Assembly: GCA_964447205.1 (NCBI GenBank)
Contig: CAYUSB010000029.1
Coordinates: forward strand, 1 to 64,000
DNA: 64,000 bases
Origin: JAEUKH01 sp964447205
GTDB taxonomy: Bacteria; Myxococcota_A; Polyangia; Polyangiales; Ga0077539
Reading direction: 5' to 3'
The notes under the pieces are model-generated. The model did no database searches. It saw only the letters and a program-made list of their open reading frames with translations, and was not told the DNA's origin. A program made the translations under genes and the position numbers. Numbering within the stretch: the stretch's first letter is position 1; each line of letters starts with the position of its first letter. Positions 1 through 8,114 of the stretch are shown in pieces.

Positions 1-154
1 ACATGATTTGAAGGTGTACAGGTGTTCATGTGTGGAAAATGCGAGGGGACCTCAGAGGGGCCAGCGAGCTGTACTTCCTGCGGATGCGCTCCTCGTTGTC
101 AACGTCCACCCCCGGAGCTCTACCCCGAAGTGATGGCACAAGGAAACAACGAAG

Positions 155-598
155 TTATTTTGCGATGGCTCCATAGATGGCCTTGGGAGATGATCCATCC
201 TCACCCAGCACGTAGTCCACGAGTTCCTTCTCCGACACGGCCCGATAGGGGCCGAGACCGTCGGCCCGGACAGGCATCGGTGGCAACGGAGGGAACCGGA
301 GCCCCGTCCACTGGAGCGTGTAGATGTTGCTGAGGCCGCGCTTGGTGATGGTCACCAACCCGACCCCCACGAGCTTATCCAGGGCCTTCGACACGGTGTG
401 ACGGTTCATCGCCGTGAGGTGTGCGACCCTGGCGACCGATGGACGGCACTCCTCGTGGACCTGGGCGAACACCCACAGGCACTGGTGGACGGCGACGGCG
501 TCGGGACCCAACGCGTGGGCCAGCCCCGTGTGCATGAGGTCATAAAGAGGATAGACCCCACGAGGGGGTCGGAGGTCTACGGGTGAATGATCGGTCAT
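155..598 (-). CDS. Winged-helix DNA-binding protein of the integrative element
   Basis: A 147-residue protein. Residues about 20-90 look like a MarR/replication-initiator-type winged helix: a helix rich in Ala/His/Val is followed by 'RPSVARVAHLTAMNRHTVSKALDKL', a recognition-helix pattern, and then a 'GLVTITKRGLSNIYTL' wing. The ATG at 598 is preferred over an upstream in-frame start because AAAGGA lies about 7 bases before it on the minus strand. The gene is probably a regulator or replication-associated protein of the element; the sequence does not decide which. It is followed downstream only by about 150 bases of window in which no further gene is clear. Confidence 0.65.
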   Translation of the reverse strand: MTDHSPVDLRPPRGVYPLYDLMHTGLAHALGPDAVAVHQCLWVFAQVHEECRPSVARVAHLTAMNRHTVSKALDKLVGVGLVTITKRGLSNIYTLQWTGLRFPPLPPMPVRADGLGPYRAVSEKELVDYVLGEDGSSPKAIYGAIAK

Positions 599-668
599 GG
601 GGTGTTCCTTTCTTGTGTCCACCGGACGGCCCTAAGACGGTCTTCTGTTAAGGGCCTCGTGGTGGACA

Positions 669-1208
669 CTACCGGCTCGCGACGGCAGGGTCCTCGGGGC
701 GGGCACAGACGATGCGGCCCAGTGTGGAGCCATCGATCTGCCGGTGGGCCAGGAGGTGCGCGGCGACGGCCTGCACCGTCGGCCACCGAGCCAGGAGCAG
801 TTCGTGAACCCGGGGCAGGAGCGACACCAGCGTCGCGTGTCGGCTGGGGGCATCTCCCTGAAGGCAACGGACCGCGAGGTACAGATCGGTGCAGAGGGCA
901 GACTCCTTGAAGCCCTTGGACATGGGCTCGTTCATCATCTCCGCGATGGACAGGGCGGTGTATCCAGCGATGGCGACCATCGCAGCACGGTCACCCTGTG
1001 CCTCACGGGGATCGAGCCGGTAGGAACCCCAGGAACCATTGCGGGGGTCCAGCGAGACCAGCCTCGGGCGACGACGCAGGAAGACCCCGGCCACCGCATG
1101 ACCTGCCATCTTGGTGGCCAGGGTCGGCTTGAAGAGCGTGAGTGAGGTGATGTCCAGGGGACTGATCGGGGGGGAGACCGGGATCGTGAGAGCAGCGGTT
1201 GTCGTCAT
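669..1208 (-). CDS. M41-peptidase-like protein lacking the HExxH zinc motif
   Basis: A 179-residue protein. Residues 33-41 read KMAGHAVAG, which lines up with the HEAGHAVxG active-site helix of M41/FtsH-type peptidases, but the first His and the catalytic Glu are replaced by Lys33 and Met34. Downstream, 'VAIAGYTALSIAEMM' and a 'CTDLYLAVRCL' segment resemble the 'ALAGxxAE' and 'SDLxxA' helices that follow the active site and supply the third ligand. The C-terminal helix with 'RWPTVQAVAAHLL' also fits small mobile-element M41-like proteins. The fold appears kept while the chemistry is lost, so it may be a non-catalytic regulator or a decaying gene. The assignment rests on motif pattern only. 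It lies upstream of the winged-helix gene on the same strand. Confidence 0.55.
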   Translation of the reverse strand: MTTTAALTIPVSPPISPLDITSLTLFKPTLATKMAGHAVAGVFLRRRPRLVSLDPRNGSWGSYRLDPREAQGDRAAMVAIAGYTALSIAEMMNEPMSKGFKESALCTDLYLAVRCLQGDAPSRHATLVSLLPRVHELLLARWPTVQAVAAHLLAHRQIDGSTLGRIVCARPEDPAVASR

Positions 1209-1403
1209 TGGGAGGGGCCTTCCGCAGGGAGGATGTGCCCTGCATGCGCGTTACGCCCGCAGGAGCCCCCTCCCGTGATTTTTCTCGCGAGCGTCGTGGT
1301 CCCCTCGGCGCTCCCCCCCGGCCCCGCCATTCTGCACGGGCCGGATGGCCACGAACGACGGCGGCGTTCTCTGGCCCCGCCCTCCACGCGAGAACCACTG
1401 CCA

Positions 1404-1431
1404 GGGCTCCTCGGTCAACACCGAGGAGCCC
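1404..1431. terminator. Perfect 12-bp hairpin, probable transcription terminator
   Basis: GGGCTCCTCGGT (1404-1415) and its exact complement (1420-1431) flank a 4-base CAAC loop. It sits 32 bases past the stop of the small minus-strand gene ending at 1463. There is no T-tract on either side, so it may be a Rho-assisted terminator or an RNA-stabilising hairpin. Confidence 0.55.
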
Positions 1432-1462
1432 GGTGGTGGTTCCGGCGTGCATCCACTTGCGG

Positions 1463-1639
1463 TCAGGCGGTCAGGCGATTCTGGGCGTGCTCGCGGCAGA
1501 GATGGACCAGAATGGCCTCGTCACTCGCGTGGCCGGGACGGGGGTTGTACCCCATCAGGTCGCGGAACCTGTCGCCGGGGGTGGCGGGCACCGACCACTG
1601 GGCATCGGTCGGCCGACCGTGGTCGTCGAGTCGAGGCAC
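1463..1639 (-). CDS. Small hypothetical protein (58 aa)
   Basis: A possible 58-residue protein from a GTG start at 1639; the frame stays open further upstream to an ATG at 1741 (92 residues). The second half ('GDRFRDLMGYNPRPGHASDEAILVHL') looks protein-like, the upstream extension does not, so the later GTG is chosen. No strong ribosome-binding site is seen. The perfect hairpin at 1404-1431 just past its stop supports a real transcript. Function unknown. Confidence 0.35.
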   Translation of the reverse strand: MPRLDDHGRPTDAQWSVPATPGDRFRDLMGYNPRPGHASDEAILVHLCREHAQNRLTA

Positions 1640-1778
1640 GCGAGGAGCCGCTCGACCACAAGACGCCCGCCCAGGTCGAGTGCGGCTACACCCTTGCCCA
1701 GACCGTATTACCGCCTGCCAACGGATCTGGTGGAAGTCCACAGTTGCAGTGCTCCAGAGTCTGGTCGCTGAAAGTTTT

Positions 1779-1787
1779 TGTTAAAAT
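1779..1787 (+). promoter_or_regulatory. Extended -10 promoter upstream of the DUF932 gene
   Basis: TGTTAAAAT is an extended -10 (TG-n-TAAAAT, five of six bases matching TATAAT) in an AT-rich patch within otherwise G+C-rich DNA. No good -35 is present, as is common with extended -10 promoters. Transcription from about 1794 would give a leader of about 165 bases containing an inverted repeat (GTCGTGC at 1841-1847, GCACGAC at 1860-1866). Confidence 0.5.
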
Positions 1788-1959
1788 TCCTAAACAGGCA
1801 CTCCTGAGGATTGTTGGGGGTTGAATGGATGGCAGTGGCAGTCGTGCTCCTAGGGGGACGCACGACGTCACTCCCACGTCTGCCCTGACCATCCCCCAAG
1901 AAGAGCTCGCCTCCATGCGTGCTCTCCAACCTCCTGTTTGCCACCGAAAGGGATCCCCT

Positions 1960-2937
1960 ATGTTCAACATCAGCGCCACCAAGAGCTTCAATGAGGTCCA
2001 CGCCGAGGTCATCGCCCGCGCTGACCGGATGCTGCCCGACGAGATCGTCCACGTCTCCGATCTGTCGATGGACGTGGCGGGCAACATCTCGGGCTCCCAC
2101 ACCCCCAGCTTTTGCCTCAACGACTGGTCGCGGAAGCAGTTGGCCAGCCTCCTGGGCATCCGATGGACCAAGTGGTTCTCCACGGTGACTCCCGAGGAAA
2201 GGGCCGAGGAGGTCTCACGTCGGTTCCAGCGGACGCCCGGCGAACTCAAGATCCGGGCGTGGCGTGACGACACTGGCACTGCGGACGGCGTGGCCCGCGC
2301 CTTTCTGTCTCCCAACTACACGGCCATCGACGACGCCCGGGTGTTCGAGCGCTTGGCCATGAACCTCCGGGAAGGGTTGGACGAGTTCCGCTTCTCGTCA
2401 ACCGACGAGACGGACAGCACGACCGTGTATGACGCCGTCCGTGCGGACTCCATGGACCTGGACGGCGACGTGCTCTACCCCGGCTGGGGGCTGCGAAATT
2501 CCGAGGTAGCGGGCGCAGCCCTCACGTTGGATGACTATTTCCTGCGGCAGGTCTGTACCAATGGCATGGTTGTCACCCTCAAGTCGCGATCCTTGTACCG
2601 CACTCATCGACACATCGAGGACGACCACCTGAGTGCGGCCATGGTCCTTGCCCTCGGACGCCTCCCGATTCGGTGGAAGGCAGCCCTGAACATGATGCGG
2701 GCGTCCCGCAGCATCGAGTTGCCTCACCCGGACGCCGTGGTGGCCGCGGTCCTCGACACCCCGGAGGTGCCCAAGGCCCTCTCCTTGAAGGCCCAGGAGG
2801 TCGTCCTCCGAGACGGTGATCACACCCGCTTTGGGGTACTCCAGGCGGTCACGTATGTGGCTCACGCGGTGAACGCCGACCCCCATGTGAAGTTTGTGAT
2901 GGAGCGTCTCGCGGGCGAATTCCTCGCGGCGGCGTGA
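1960..2937 (+). CDS. DUF932 family (phage/plasmid-like) protein
   Basis: A 325-residue protein matching the DUF932 / phage-plasmid-like pattern: an N-terminal region with 'SFCLNDWSRKQLASLLGI', a central 'RAFLSPNYTAIDDARVFE' strand-turn-helix, then 'WGLRNSEVAGAAL' and 'RQVCTNGMVV' that end the core. These proteins are frequent on phages, plasmids and integrative elements; their biochemical role is unsettled. The ATG at 1960 has GAAAGGG about 8 bases upstream and begins 'MFNISATKSF'. An in-frame ATG at 1825 would add 45 residues that look non-coding. It has its own AT-rich promoter and opens the plus-strand half of the element. Confidence 0.8.
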   Translation: MFNISATKSFNEVHAEVIARADRMLPDEIVHVSDLSMDVAGNISGSHTPSFCLNDWSRKQLASLLGIRWTKWFSTVTPEERAEEVSRRFQRTPGELKIRAWRDDTGTADGVARAFLSPNYTAIDDARVFERLAMNLREGLDEFRFSSTDETDSTTVYDAVRADSMDLDGDVLYPGWGLRNSEVAGAALTLDDYFLRQVCTNGMVVTLKSRSLYRTHRHIEDDHLSAAMVLALGRLPIRWKAALNMMRASRSIELPHPDAVVAAVLDTPEVPKALSLKAQEVVLRDGDHTRFGVLQAVTYVAHAVNADPHVKFVMERLAGEFLAAA

Positions 2938-3151
2938 CCATCCTCGTGCTTCGGCCCATTGTGGCATGACCCACGACGGGCCCGCGGGCCTCCCTAATCC
3001 CCCTGCGTCACGGGTCGCCCCGATCCTGGTGGACGACCTGTGCCCAGTGCCGAACTGTGTGCCCCCGGCGGTCCTACGGGCTTCGTCGGTGCACATCACC
3101 AAAGGGCAGCAACGACTACTCACCAGTGTTCATGAAAGGAAATAGATACTA

Positions 3152-3691
3152 ATGACCGCGACCAAGAAGGCCAAGATTGTCCCCGGATCCTCGAATGAAC
3201 GGATGCTGTTCCATGTCTACGGCAGAGAGGACCTCGCCTGGGACGAGGGGGGCGAGGAGGCCGTTCTCCGTCGCCTTCGGGCGAGGAAGCTCGTCAAACG
3301 TGGGTCGGATGGAGTGTGGTCCATCACCTCCGCGGGCAAGACGGCCCTTGGCGTCCCCATGCTTCGTGGTCGCAGCAGCTTCACCAGGGCCGCGAAGGCC
3401 GTCGTCGCGGCCCTGTTCCCAGCGAGAGACGGGCAAGATCCCGTCATCGTGGACGTAGAGGCCGAGGCCGGGGAGGCCGATGCCCTTCTGGCCACGATCT
3501 CGGGCCTGCCCACAGAGTCGGAGTACGACACCCAGTGGGAGTACTGGGGTCGCCTGCGGGCGGTCGAGACCTTCTTGAACGAAGCGGGGTTCCCCTGCAC
3601 AATCCGGCCACACGACGTTCTCATGGACGACAACGAGGACGATGTCCGTACCGAGGAGATCCCCGGATTTCTGGAGGTCCGGGCTCTGTAA
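3152..3691 (+). CDS. Hypothetical protein of the integrative element
   Basis: A 179-residue acidic protein of unknown function. Residues 30-70 ('EEAVLRRLRARKLVKRGSDGVWSITSAGKTAL') look like a small winged-helix, where a helix is followed by a 'GVWSITSAG' wing. The C-terminal half is rich in Asp/Glu and ends with a charged 'DDNEDDVRTEEIPGFLEV' stretch. AAAGGA lies about 12 bases before the ATG. It stands alone between the DUF932 gene and a small gene before the integrase. No family is recognised. Confidence 0.6.
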   Translation: MTATKKAKIVPGSSNERMLFHVYGREDLAWDEGGEEAVLRRLRARKLVKRGSDGVWSITSAGKTALGVPMLRGRSSFTRAAKAVVAALFPARDGQDPVIVDVEAEAGEADALLATISGLPTESEYDTQWEYWGRLRAVETFLNEAGFPCTIRPHDVLMDDNEDDVRTEEIPGFLEVRAL

Positions 3692-3795
3692 CGGGGAGTA
3701 GGTCGCGAACGGGTGGGCTTGGCCGTCGTCGCCCCCTCTGTGTCTGCCCAAATAGAAATCGTCCGGCCCAAGCATGCTGAGGGCGTAATGGTCTC

Positions 3796-4122
3796 GTGAC
3801 CCTCTCCGACGAAAGCTACCCCAAGGAACCGCGACCAAATCAAGAAACACGTTCTGGGTCGAGCTCGACCCGTCGCCTTCGAACCGCGTTGCACGAAGTG
3901 GTGGACGCCTGCTGCGACCTCTTGCAGGATCACCTCCTCGGTGGTTCAGGGCCAGACACAGCGACAGTCGGCCAACGGCAGATCGCGGGGCGGAAACGAC
4001 GGCAGAGCCCGGTCCGACCTCCAGTACTTCCGGGTGCTCCCGTGTCCGAGCTGGACATGGCCGCAGCGCGAAAGCGCCTCGAAATGATGGGCGTACCGCT
4101 GAGGAAGCGCCCCCCGAAGTAG
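3796..4122 (+). CDS. Small basic protein upstream of the integrase
   Basis: A 108-residue protein from a GTG start. It has a polar N-terminus, a predicted helix 'TALHEVVDACCDLLQDHL', and a C-terminal helix 'SELDMAAARKRLEMMGVPLRKR' ending in a basic tail. Its position just before the integrase and the basic C-terminus would suit an accessory DNA-binding or excision protein, but there is no recognisable excisionase fold, so this is inference only. Confidence 0.45.
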   Translation: MTLSDESYPKEPRPNQETRSGSSSTRRLRTALHEVVDACCDLLQDHLLGGSGPDTATVGQRQIAGRKRRQSPVRPPVLPGAPVSELDMAAARKRLEMMGVPLRKRPPK

Positions 4123-4163
4123 GCCGCCCCGAACGCCATGAGATCGTGCCGTGGTCGGGCCAG

Positions 4164-4178
4164 TGACAGTCAATGTCA
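4164..4178. promoter_or_regulatory. TGACA-N5-TGTCA inverted repeat before the integrase
   Basis: A perfect 5-bp inverted repeat with a 5-base spacer in the gap between the small basic gene and the integrase start. It may be an operator or an accessory binding site for a protein of the element. It is short enough to occur by chance. Confidence 0.25.
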
Positions 4179-4310
4179 TGGTCCAACCGAAGGCGCTTCC
4201 TACTTCATGCACGAAATCGTACTGGACTCCAGGACGGAAATGTGATCCCGGCGCGGCAGGGCCGGACTTCACAGCGTGTGGTCACTGCTGAACCTCCGAC
4301 GGATGAATCC

Positions 4311-5657
4311 ATGAACGACCCTGACCACGAGCAAGAGTCCGTGTCCCCACACGAGGCAACCACGGGGCAGCGCAGAACCGCGGGAGGCGGCAGCATCGAC
4401 CAACGGGCCAACGGTCGCTTCCGGGTACGCTTCAGCACGACGGACGGACGGAGGCGCAGCACGACGTTCGCGACCCAGGACGAGGCCCAGCGGTTCCTGG
4501 ACGCGACGCTGGTGGAGCTCGCAGAGGCAGACCTCGCCCCCGTGGGAGGCGTCACGCTCGCGGGGTGGGGCGGGAAGTGGCTTGACCGCCGGGAGGAGAA
4601 CGGTGGGCGAGCCATCAGGTCCGAGAGGAGCTCGTGGGCGACGCACATCGCGACCGCGAAGTTCATCGACTGGCCTCTGGCCCGAATGACACGACGCGAC
4701 GTGAAGGACTGGGTCGAGACCCTCACGCGCAAGAAGGCCCTCGCTCCGGCCCGCTGGAAGAAAGGGCCCGGGAAGCGGACGGACAGGCCCCTGTCCCGGC
4801 AGTCGGTCATGCACGCCCTCAACCTGCTCCGCAAGTGCATCTCCGACGCCCTCGAGGACGAGATCTTCACGGGCACCAACCCGGCGAAGGACGTACGGGT
4901 TCCCGCGAGACCCTCCACCGCAGACACCTGGAGCTACCTCACCCCCGCCGAGATCGGGGCCGTGACCTCGTGCCCTGAGATCGACGAGGAGAACCGGCTC
5001 CTGCTGACGGTGGCGATCTACACGGGCCTGCGCCAGGGCGAGCTCTGGGGCATCCATTGGTCCGATGTGTACCTCGACGGCAACCGGCCCGAACTGGTGG
5101 TCAGGCACAGTCACACTGGGCCCACGAAGAACGGGAAGATCCGGCATGTGCCGCTACTCGGTCCCGCCCTGGTCGCCCTCAAGCGACTGAAGGAACTCCA
5201 TCCTCGGCGCACCGTCGGTCTCGTGTTCACGACGGTGACGGGGTGTCGCCGTCCCAAGAGCGACGATGCCGGGTGGCGCGACCGCCGTCTCAGCAAGGAC
5301 GTCATTAAGCAGGGTCACAAGACCCTCGCGGGCATCACCCGGCGGGTGCGGTTCCACGACCTGCGACACACCTGCGCAAGCCACCTCCTCATGGGGACGT
5401 GGGGGCGGGCGTGGAAGTTGGAGGAGGTTCGGGACTTCCTCGGTCACAGCGACATCTCGGTGACCCAGAGGTACGCCCACCTCTCGGCGGACCACCTTCA
5501 GCGGGCCGCCTCGGAGACGGTCGTGACCCCGGCCCAAGGTCCCGCGAAGGTCCCGCCCCGAGTTCCGGGAACCGTTCGTGTCGTCGAAAACCCCATGAAA
5601 CCTAGAGTGGAGCGGGTGACCGGGGTCGAACCGGCGACGTTCAGCTTGGGAAGCTGA
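4311..5657 (+). CDS. int: Tyrosine recombinase / integrase
   Basis: A 448-residue phage-type integrase. An N-terminal AP2-like arm-binding domain ('GRFRVRFSTTDGRRRSTTFATQDEAQRFL', with 'GGGSIDQRANG' before it) is followed by a SAM-like core-binding domain and the catalytic domain. The catalytic residues are visible: Arg in 'TGLRQGEL', 'HDLRHTCASHLL' (His-x-x-Arg), 'LGHSD' and the nucleophile Tyr in 'TQRYAHLS'. The ATG at 4311 is chosen; an in-frame ATG at 4173 would add 46 residues of poor coding quality. The final residues ('GVEPATFSLGS') are encoded by the antisense strand of the tRNA-Gly gene, so the natural C-terminus is set by the insertion site. It would integrate and excise the element at that tRNA. 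Confidence 0.95.
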   Translation: MNDPDHEQESVSPHEATTGQRRTAGGGSIDQRANGRFRVRFSTTDGRRRSTTFATQDEAQRFLDATLVELAEADLAPVGGVTLAGWGGKWLDRREENGGRAIRSERSSWATHIATAKFIDWPLARMTRRDVKDWVETLTRKKALAPARWKKGPGKRTDRPLSRQSVMHALNLLRKCISDALEDEIFTGTNPAKDVRVPARPSTADTWSYLTPAEIGAVTSCPEIDEENRLLLTVAIYTGLRQGELWGIHWSDVYLDGNRPELVVRHSHTGPTKNGKIRHVPLLGPALVALKRLKELHPRRTVGLVFTTVTGCRRPKSDDAGWRDRRLSKDVIKQGHKTLAGITRRVRFHDLRHTCASHLLMGTWGRAWKLEEVRDFLGHSDISVTQRYAHLSADHLQRAASETVVTPAQGPAKVPPRVPGTVRVVENPMKPRVERVTGVEPATFSLGS

Positions 5658-5682
5658 CATTCTGCCACTGAATTACACCCGC
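5608..5682 (-). tRNA. tRNA-Gly (anticodon CCC)
   Basis: The minus strand folds into a full cloverleaf: acceptor GCGGGTG (5682-5676) pairs with CACCCGC (5618-5612), the anticodon stem TCAGC/GCTGA closes a TTCCCAA loop with anticodon CCC, and the T-arm contains GGTTCGACC. The discriminator base and CCA (TCCA) are encoded at 5611-5608. It reads glycine codon GGG. Its 3' half overlaps the end of the integrase gene on the opposite strand, marking the attachment site of the element to the left. No other tRNA was recognised in the window. Confidence 0.95.
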
Positions 5683-5703
5683 AGCGGCGACTGGACAGCC
5701 CGG

Positions 5704-5732
5704 GGTTTGCCACCACCTCACCGACTCGTCAA
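5704..5732 (-). promoter_or_regulatory. Possible promoter of tRNA-Gly
   Basis: TTGACG (5732-5727) lies 17 bases upstream of CAAACC (5709-5704), placing transcription start about 15 bases before the mature tRNA 5' end. The -35 is good, the -10 is weak. Confidence 0.35.
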
Positions 5733-5894
5733 CCATTTTCTTCCGCCCACCCCCGCGGCGCCTCCCCGCGGCCCGTCGGGTCTCTGCCCTTCGCCCCCGA
5801 ACGCGTCCGCCCCGCCCGGTTTCTCTTGCCGTTGGCGCTGCGTCGCGCATCATCCCCGCTCCCTTCACACCCTCTGCACCGAGAGATCGCCGCC

Positions 5895-6983
5895 ATGACC
5901 GCCGCGGATCCCCGCACCCCTGACGACGCCACCGCCCCCGAGGCCCCTGCCCCTGAGGCTGCCAGCACCGAGGCCGCCGCTGCGCCCGCGGTCGTCGCAG
6001 ACCCCTCCGCCGACGTCTCTGCCGAGATCGCAGCCGCCGACGTCCCGCCTGAGGCCGCTGCCGCGGAGCCCGAGGCCGCTCCCCCCGAGCCCGAGGCCGA
6101 CCCCGTCGACCTCGCCCGACAGGCCTTCGCCTGGTGCCGCGAGCACCCCACGGACGAGACCGCCGTCGAGACCCTCAACACGGTCTTCGCGCTCAAAGAC
6201 CACCCCGAGGTCCGACGCGAGCTCCTCGCCACCTGCAAGCTCGTCGGACTCGCCGTGTCGTCCCTCGACGATCCGCCCGTGACCCTCCACGTGCACATGA
6301 CCGTGCTCCTCGCCAACCTCCTCAGCCTCACCACCGGGAGCGGCGTGGCCGACGCGGTCTTCGCGGCCTGGGTGCGCAACCCGCACTCGTTCGGGCGCGG
6401 GCACCTGACGCCTCCGCGCTTCCAGCAAGAGGTCTTCGTCCAGCGCCTCGGTGACCTCCTCGGGTGGGGGGCCCTCGACCTCAAGGCCGACCACCAGGCC
6501 CTCGTGCGCTTCGCCGAGTGGGTCGACTCCTGGAGCCTCCGCAACAAGTTTCGCGCCCGCAGGGCCTACGACACCGTACGCCGCGCGTTCTTCGCCCCTG
6601 ACATCTGGAAGCGGGTTCACTTCACCGAGGAGAAGCCTGGCCCCCGGTCCCATCACGACAAACACGGCCACGGACACGCTTCCCCCGAGGGCTCCGACGC
6701 CCCCGCCGAGGGAGCCGCCCCCGCCGAGGCCTCCGCCGACGCCCCCGCCGAGGGAGCCGCCCCCGCGGGCGAAGGGTCCGCGGGCGAAGGAGCCCAGAAG
6801 AAGCGCCGCCGCCGCAAGCGCCGCCGCAAGTCGGGCGAGGCTCCCGGGGCCGAGGCCCAGGGCGAAGGCTCCTCCGACGCGGGCGACGACTCCGACGCGG
6901 GCGACGACCACGACGCAGGCGATGCCCCTCCCCACGCAGCCGCCGCCCCGGCCGAGACTCCCTCCGCCGACACCACGGGCTGA
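5895..6983 (+). CDS. Hypothetical protein with acidic Ala/Pro-rich ends and a basic patch
   Basis: A 362-residue protein. Residues 1-70 are low-complexity Ala/Pro/Glu. Residues about 70-250 form a helical globular domain containing 'LARQAFAWCREHPTDETAVETLNTVF' and an 'ADHQALVRFAEWVDSWSLRNKFRARRAYDTVRRAFF' block. The tail alternates Ala/Glu/Gly with a strongly basic 'KKRRRRKRRRK' patch and Asp/Gly repeats. The basic patch would suit nucleic-acid or polyanion binding; no family is recognised. It is followed after 11 bases by the M19 dipeptidase gene, so the two are probably co-transcribed. The ATG at 5895 is the first protein-like start. Confidence 0.75.
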   Translation: MTAADPRTPDDATAPEAPAPEAASTEAAAAPAVVADPSADVSAEIAAADVPPEAAAAEPEAAPPEPEADPVDLARQAFAWCREHPTDETAVETLNTVFALKDHPEVRRELLATCKLVGLAVSSLDDPPVTLHVHMTVLLANLLSLTTGSGVADAVFAAWVRNPHSFGRGHLTPPRFQQEVFVQRLGDLLGWGALDLKADHQALVRFAEWVDSWSLRNKFRARRAYDTVRRAFFAPDIWKRVHFTEEKPGPRSHHDKHGHGHASPEGSDAPAEGAAPAEASADAPAEGAAPAGEGSAGEGAQKKRRRRKRRRKSGEAPGAEAQGEGSSDAGDDSDAGDDHDAGDAPPHAAAAPAETPSADTTG

Positions 6984-6994
6984 GCGTCGATCCG

Positions 6995-8074
6995 ATGCCC
7001 CTCGACGACCCCGGAACCGATCCCGCCGCCTGGGCCCAGACCCTCGGGATCTCCGCCGAGGCCGTGTCCCTGTACCTCGCCTCGGACGTCATCGACCTGC
7101 ACATCGAGCCCTTCCTGTGGAAGCGCCTCGTCGGCTACGACTTCCTCCGGGCCCACTCCGCCGGGGTCGTTCCCGGGGCCTTCGGCTGGCAGACCGACCT
7201 GCCCCGGCTCCGGGCCGCCCACATCACCGGGGCCACCTGGGTCATCACCACCAACCCCGCCCGCAGCGCCCAGGGCCGGGCCGACACCTTCGTGCGCAAC
7301 CTCCAGCGGCTCCGCGACGCGCTCGCCCAGGCCCCCGACGACGTGGCCCTGGTACGCACCGCGGCCGAGTACCGGACCGCCCGCGCACGGGGCCTCCACG
7401 GGGCCTTCGTGGGCATCCAGGGCGGCAACGCCCTCGACCTGCACCCCGACGGCTCGGCCCTCGACCTCATCGCCGACGACCTCATCCTGCGGGTCACCCT
7501 CGTGCACCTGTCGACCTCGCGCCTCGGGGTCACCAGCTCGCCCCTCGCCCTCGGAGGGGGGGACGGCGGGCTCACCCCCCGCGGCAAGGACTACGTCCGG
7601 GCCCTCAACGCCCGCAAGATCTTCGTCGACCTCGCCCACATCTCGCGGCGCGGGTTCTTCGACGCCCTGGAGGTTCACGACAAGAGCCAACCCCTCCTGG
7701 TGACCCACACGGGCGTGACCGGGGTGACCCCCCACTGGCGCAACATCGACGACGCCCAGCTCCGGGCCGTGGCCGACCTCGGGGGCACCGTCGGGATCAT
7801 GTACCAGTCGACCTTCCTGGGAGAGTCCATGTTCGGCGGGCGCTCGGAGGCCATCGTCAAGCACCTTGCCCACATCGTCGACACCGTGGGCGAAGACTTC
7901 GCCTCCCTGGGCTCGGACTGGGACGGGATGATCGTCACCCCCCGCGACATGCCCACCTGCATGGAGACCCCGAAGCTCGTGCAGCACATGCTCGACCGCG
8001 GCTGGTCCGACACGCGCATCCAGAAGATCCTCGGGGGCAATTTCCTCCGCGTGGTGGCCTCCCTGCGGGGGTGA
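6995..8074 (+). CDS. Membrane-dipeptidase-type metallopeptidase (family M19)
   Basis: A 359-residue protein with the M19 (renal dipeptidase) series of motifs in order: 'DVIDLHIEPFLW' (residues 31-42; metal ligands normally HxD, here His36-x-Glu38), 'VGIQGGNALD', 'TLVHLSTSRLG', 'GLTPRGKDYVRALN' with 'FVDLAHIS', 'LVTHTGVTGVTPHWRNID', 'LGSDWDG' and 'KILGGNFLRV'. Members hydrolyse dipeptides, often with relaxed stereochemistry, using a two-zinc TIM-barrel site. There is no signal peptide, so it is probably cytoplasmic. Gln in 'GIQGG' replaces the usual bridging Glu of 'GxEGG', which together with HxE makes its activity uncertain. It lies 11 bases after the preceding gene. Confidence 0.85.
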   Translation: MPLDDPGTDPAAWAQTLGISAEAVSLYLASDVIDLHIEPFLWKRLVGYDFLRAHSAGVVPGAFGWQTDLPRLRAAHITGATWVITTNPARSAQGRADTFVRNLQRLRDALAQAPDDVALVRTAAEYRTARARGLHGAFVGIQGGNALDLHPDGSALDLIADDLILRVTLVHLSTSRLGVTSSPLALGGGDGGLTPRGKDYVRALNARKIFVDLAHISRRGFFDALEVHDKSQPLLVTHTGVTGVTPHWRNIDDAQLRAVADLGGTVGIMYQSTFLGESMFGGRSEAIVKHLAHIVDTVGEDFASLGSDWDGMIVTPRDMPTCMETPKLVQHMLDRGWSDTRIQKILGGNFLRVVASLRG

Positions 8075-8114
8075 CGGGCCCCCGGGCGTTCGCGGCTCGG
8101 CACACCTGTCCAGC

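Larger units (their letters stand above)
1..5657. mobile_element. Right end of an integrative element inserted at tRNA-Gly (partial)
   Basis: The stretch left of the tRNA-Gly gene carries typical mobile-element cargo: a winged-helix protein, an M41-like protein, a DUF932 protein, several small unknowns and, last, a tyrosine integrase that abuts and enters the tRNA 3' end. Its base composition is visibly less G+C-extreme than the rest of the window, and its promoters are AT-rich. Integration into the 3' end of a tRNA gene by a tyrosine recombinase at the element's edge is a well-known arrangement. The other end and its att copy are not in the window, so size and type (integrated plasmid, conjugative element or phage satellite) cannot be judged. 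No capsid, terminase or conjugation gene is visible. Confidence 0.75.

Noticed and set aside
22..333. Cysteine-containing plus-strand frame at the window start
   Set aside because: It overlaps the better-supported winged-helix gene on the other strand, has no ribosome site, and its second half is Arg/Pro-rich antisense-type sequence.
1..4300. Second attachment-site copy of the tRNA-Gly 3' end
   Set aside because: No repeat of the 5608-5657 sequence was noticed by eye within the window, so the element's other end is taken to lie outside; a computed search would settle this.
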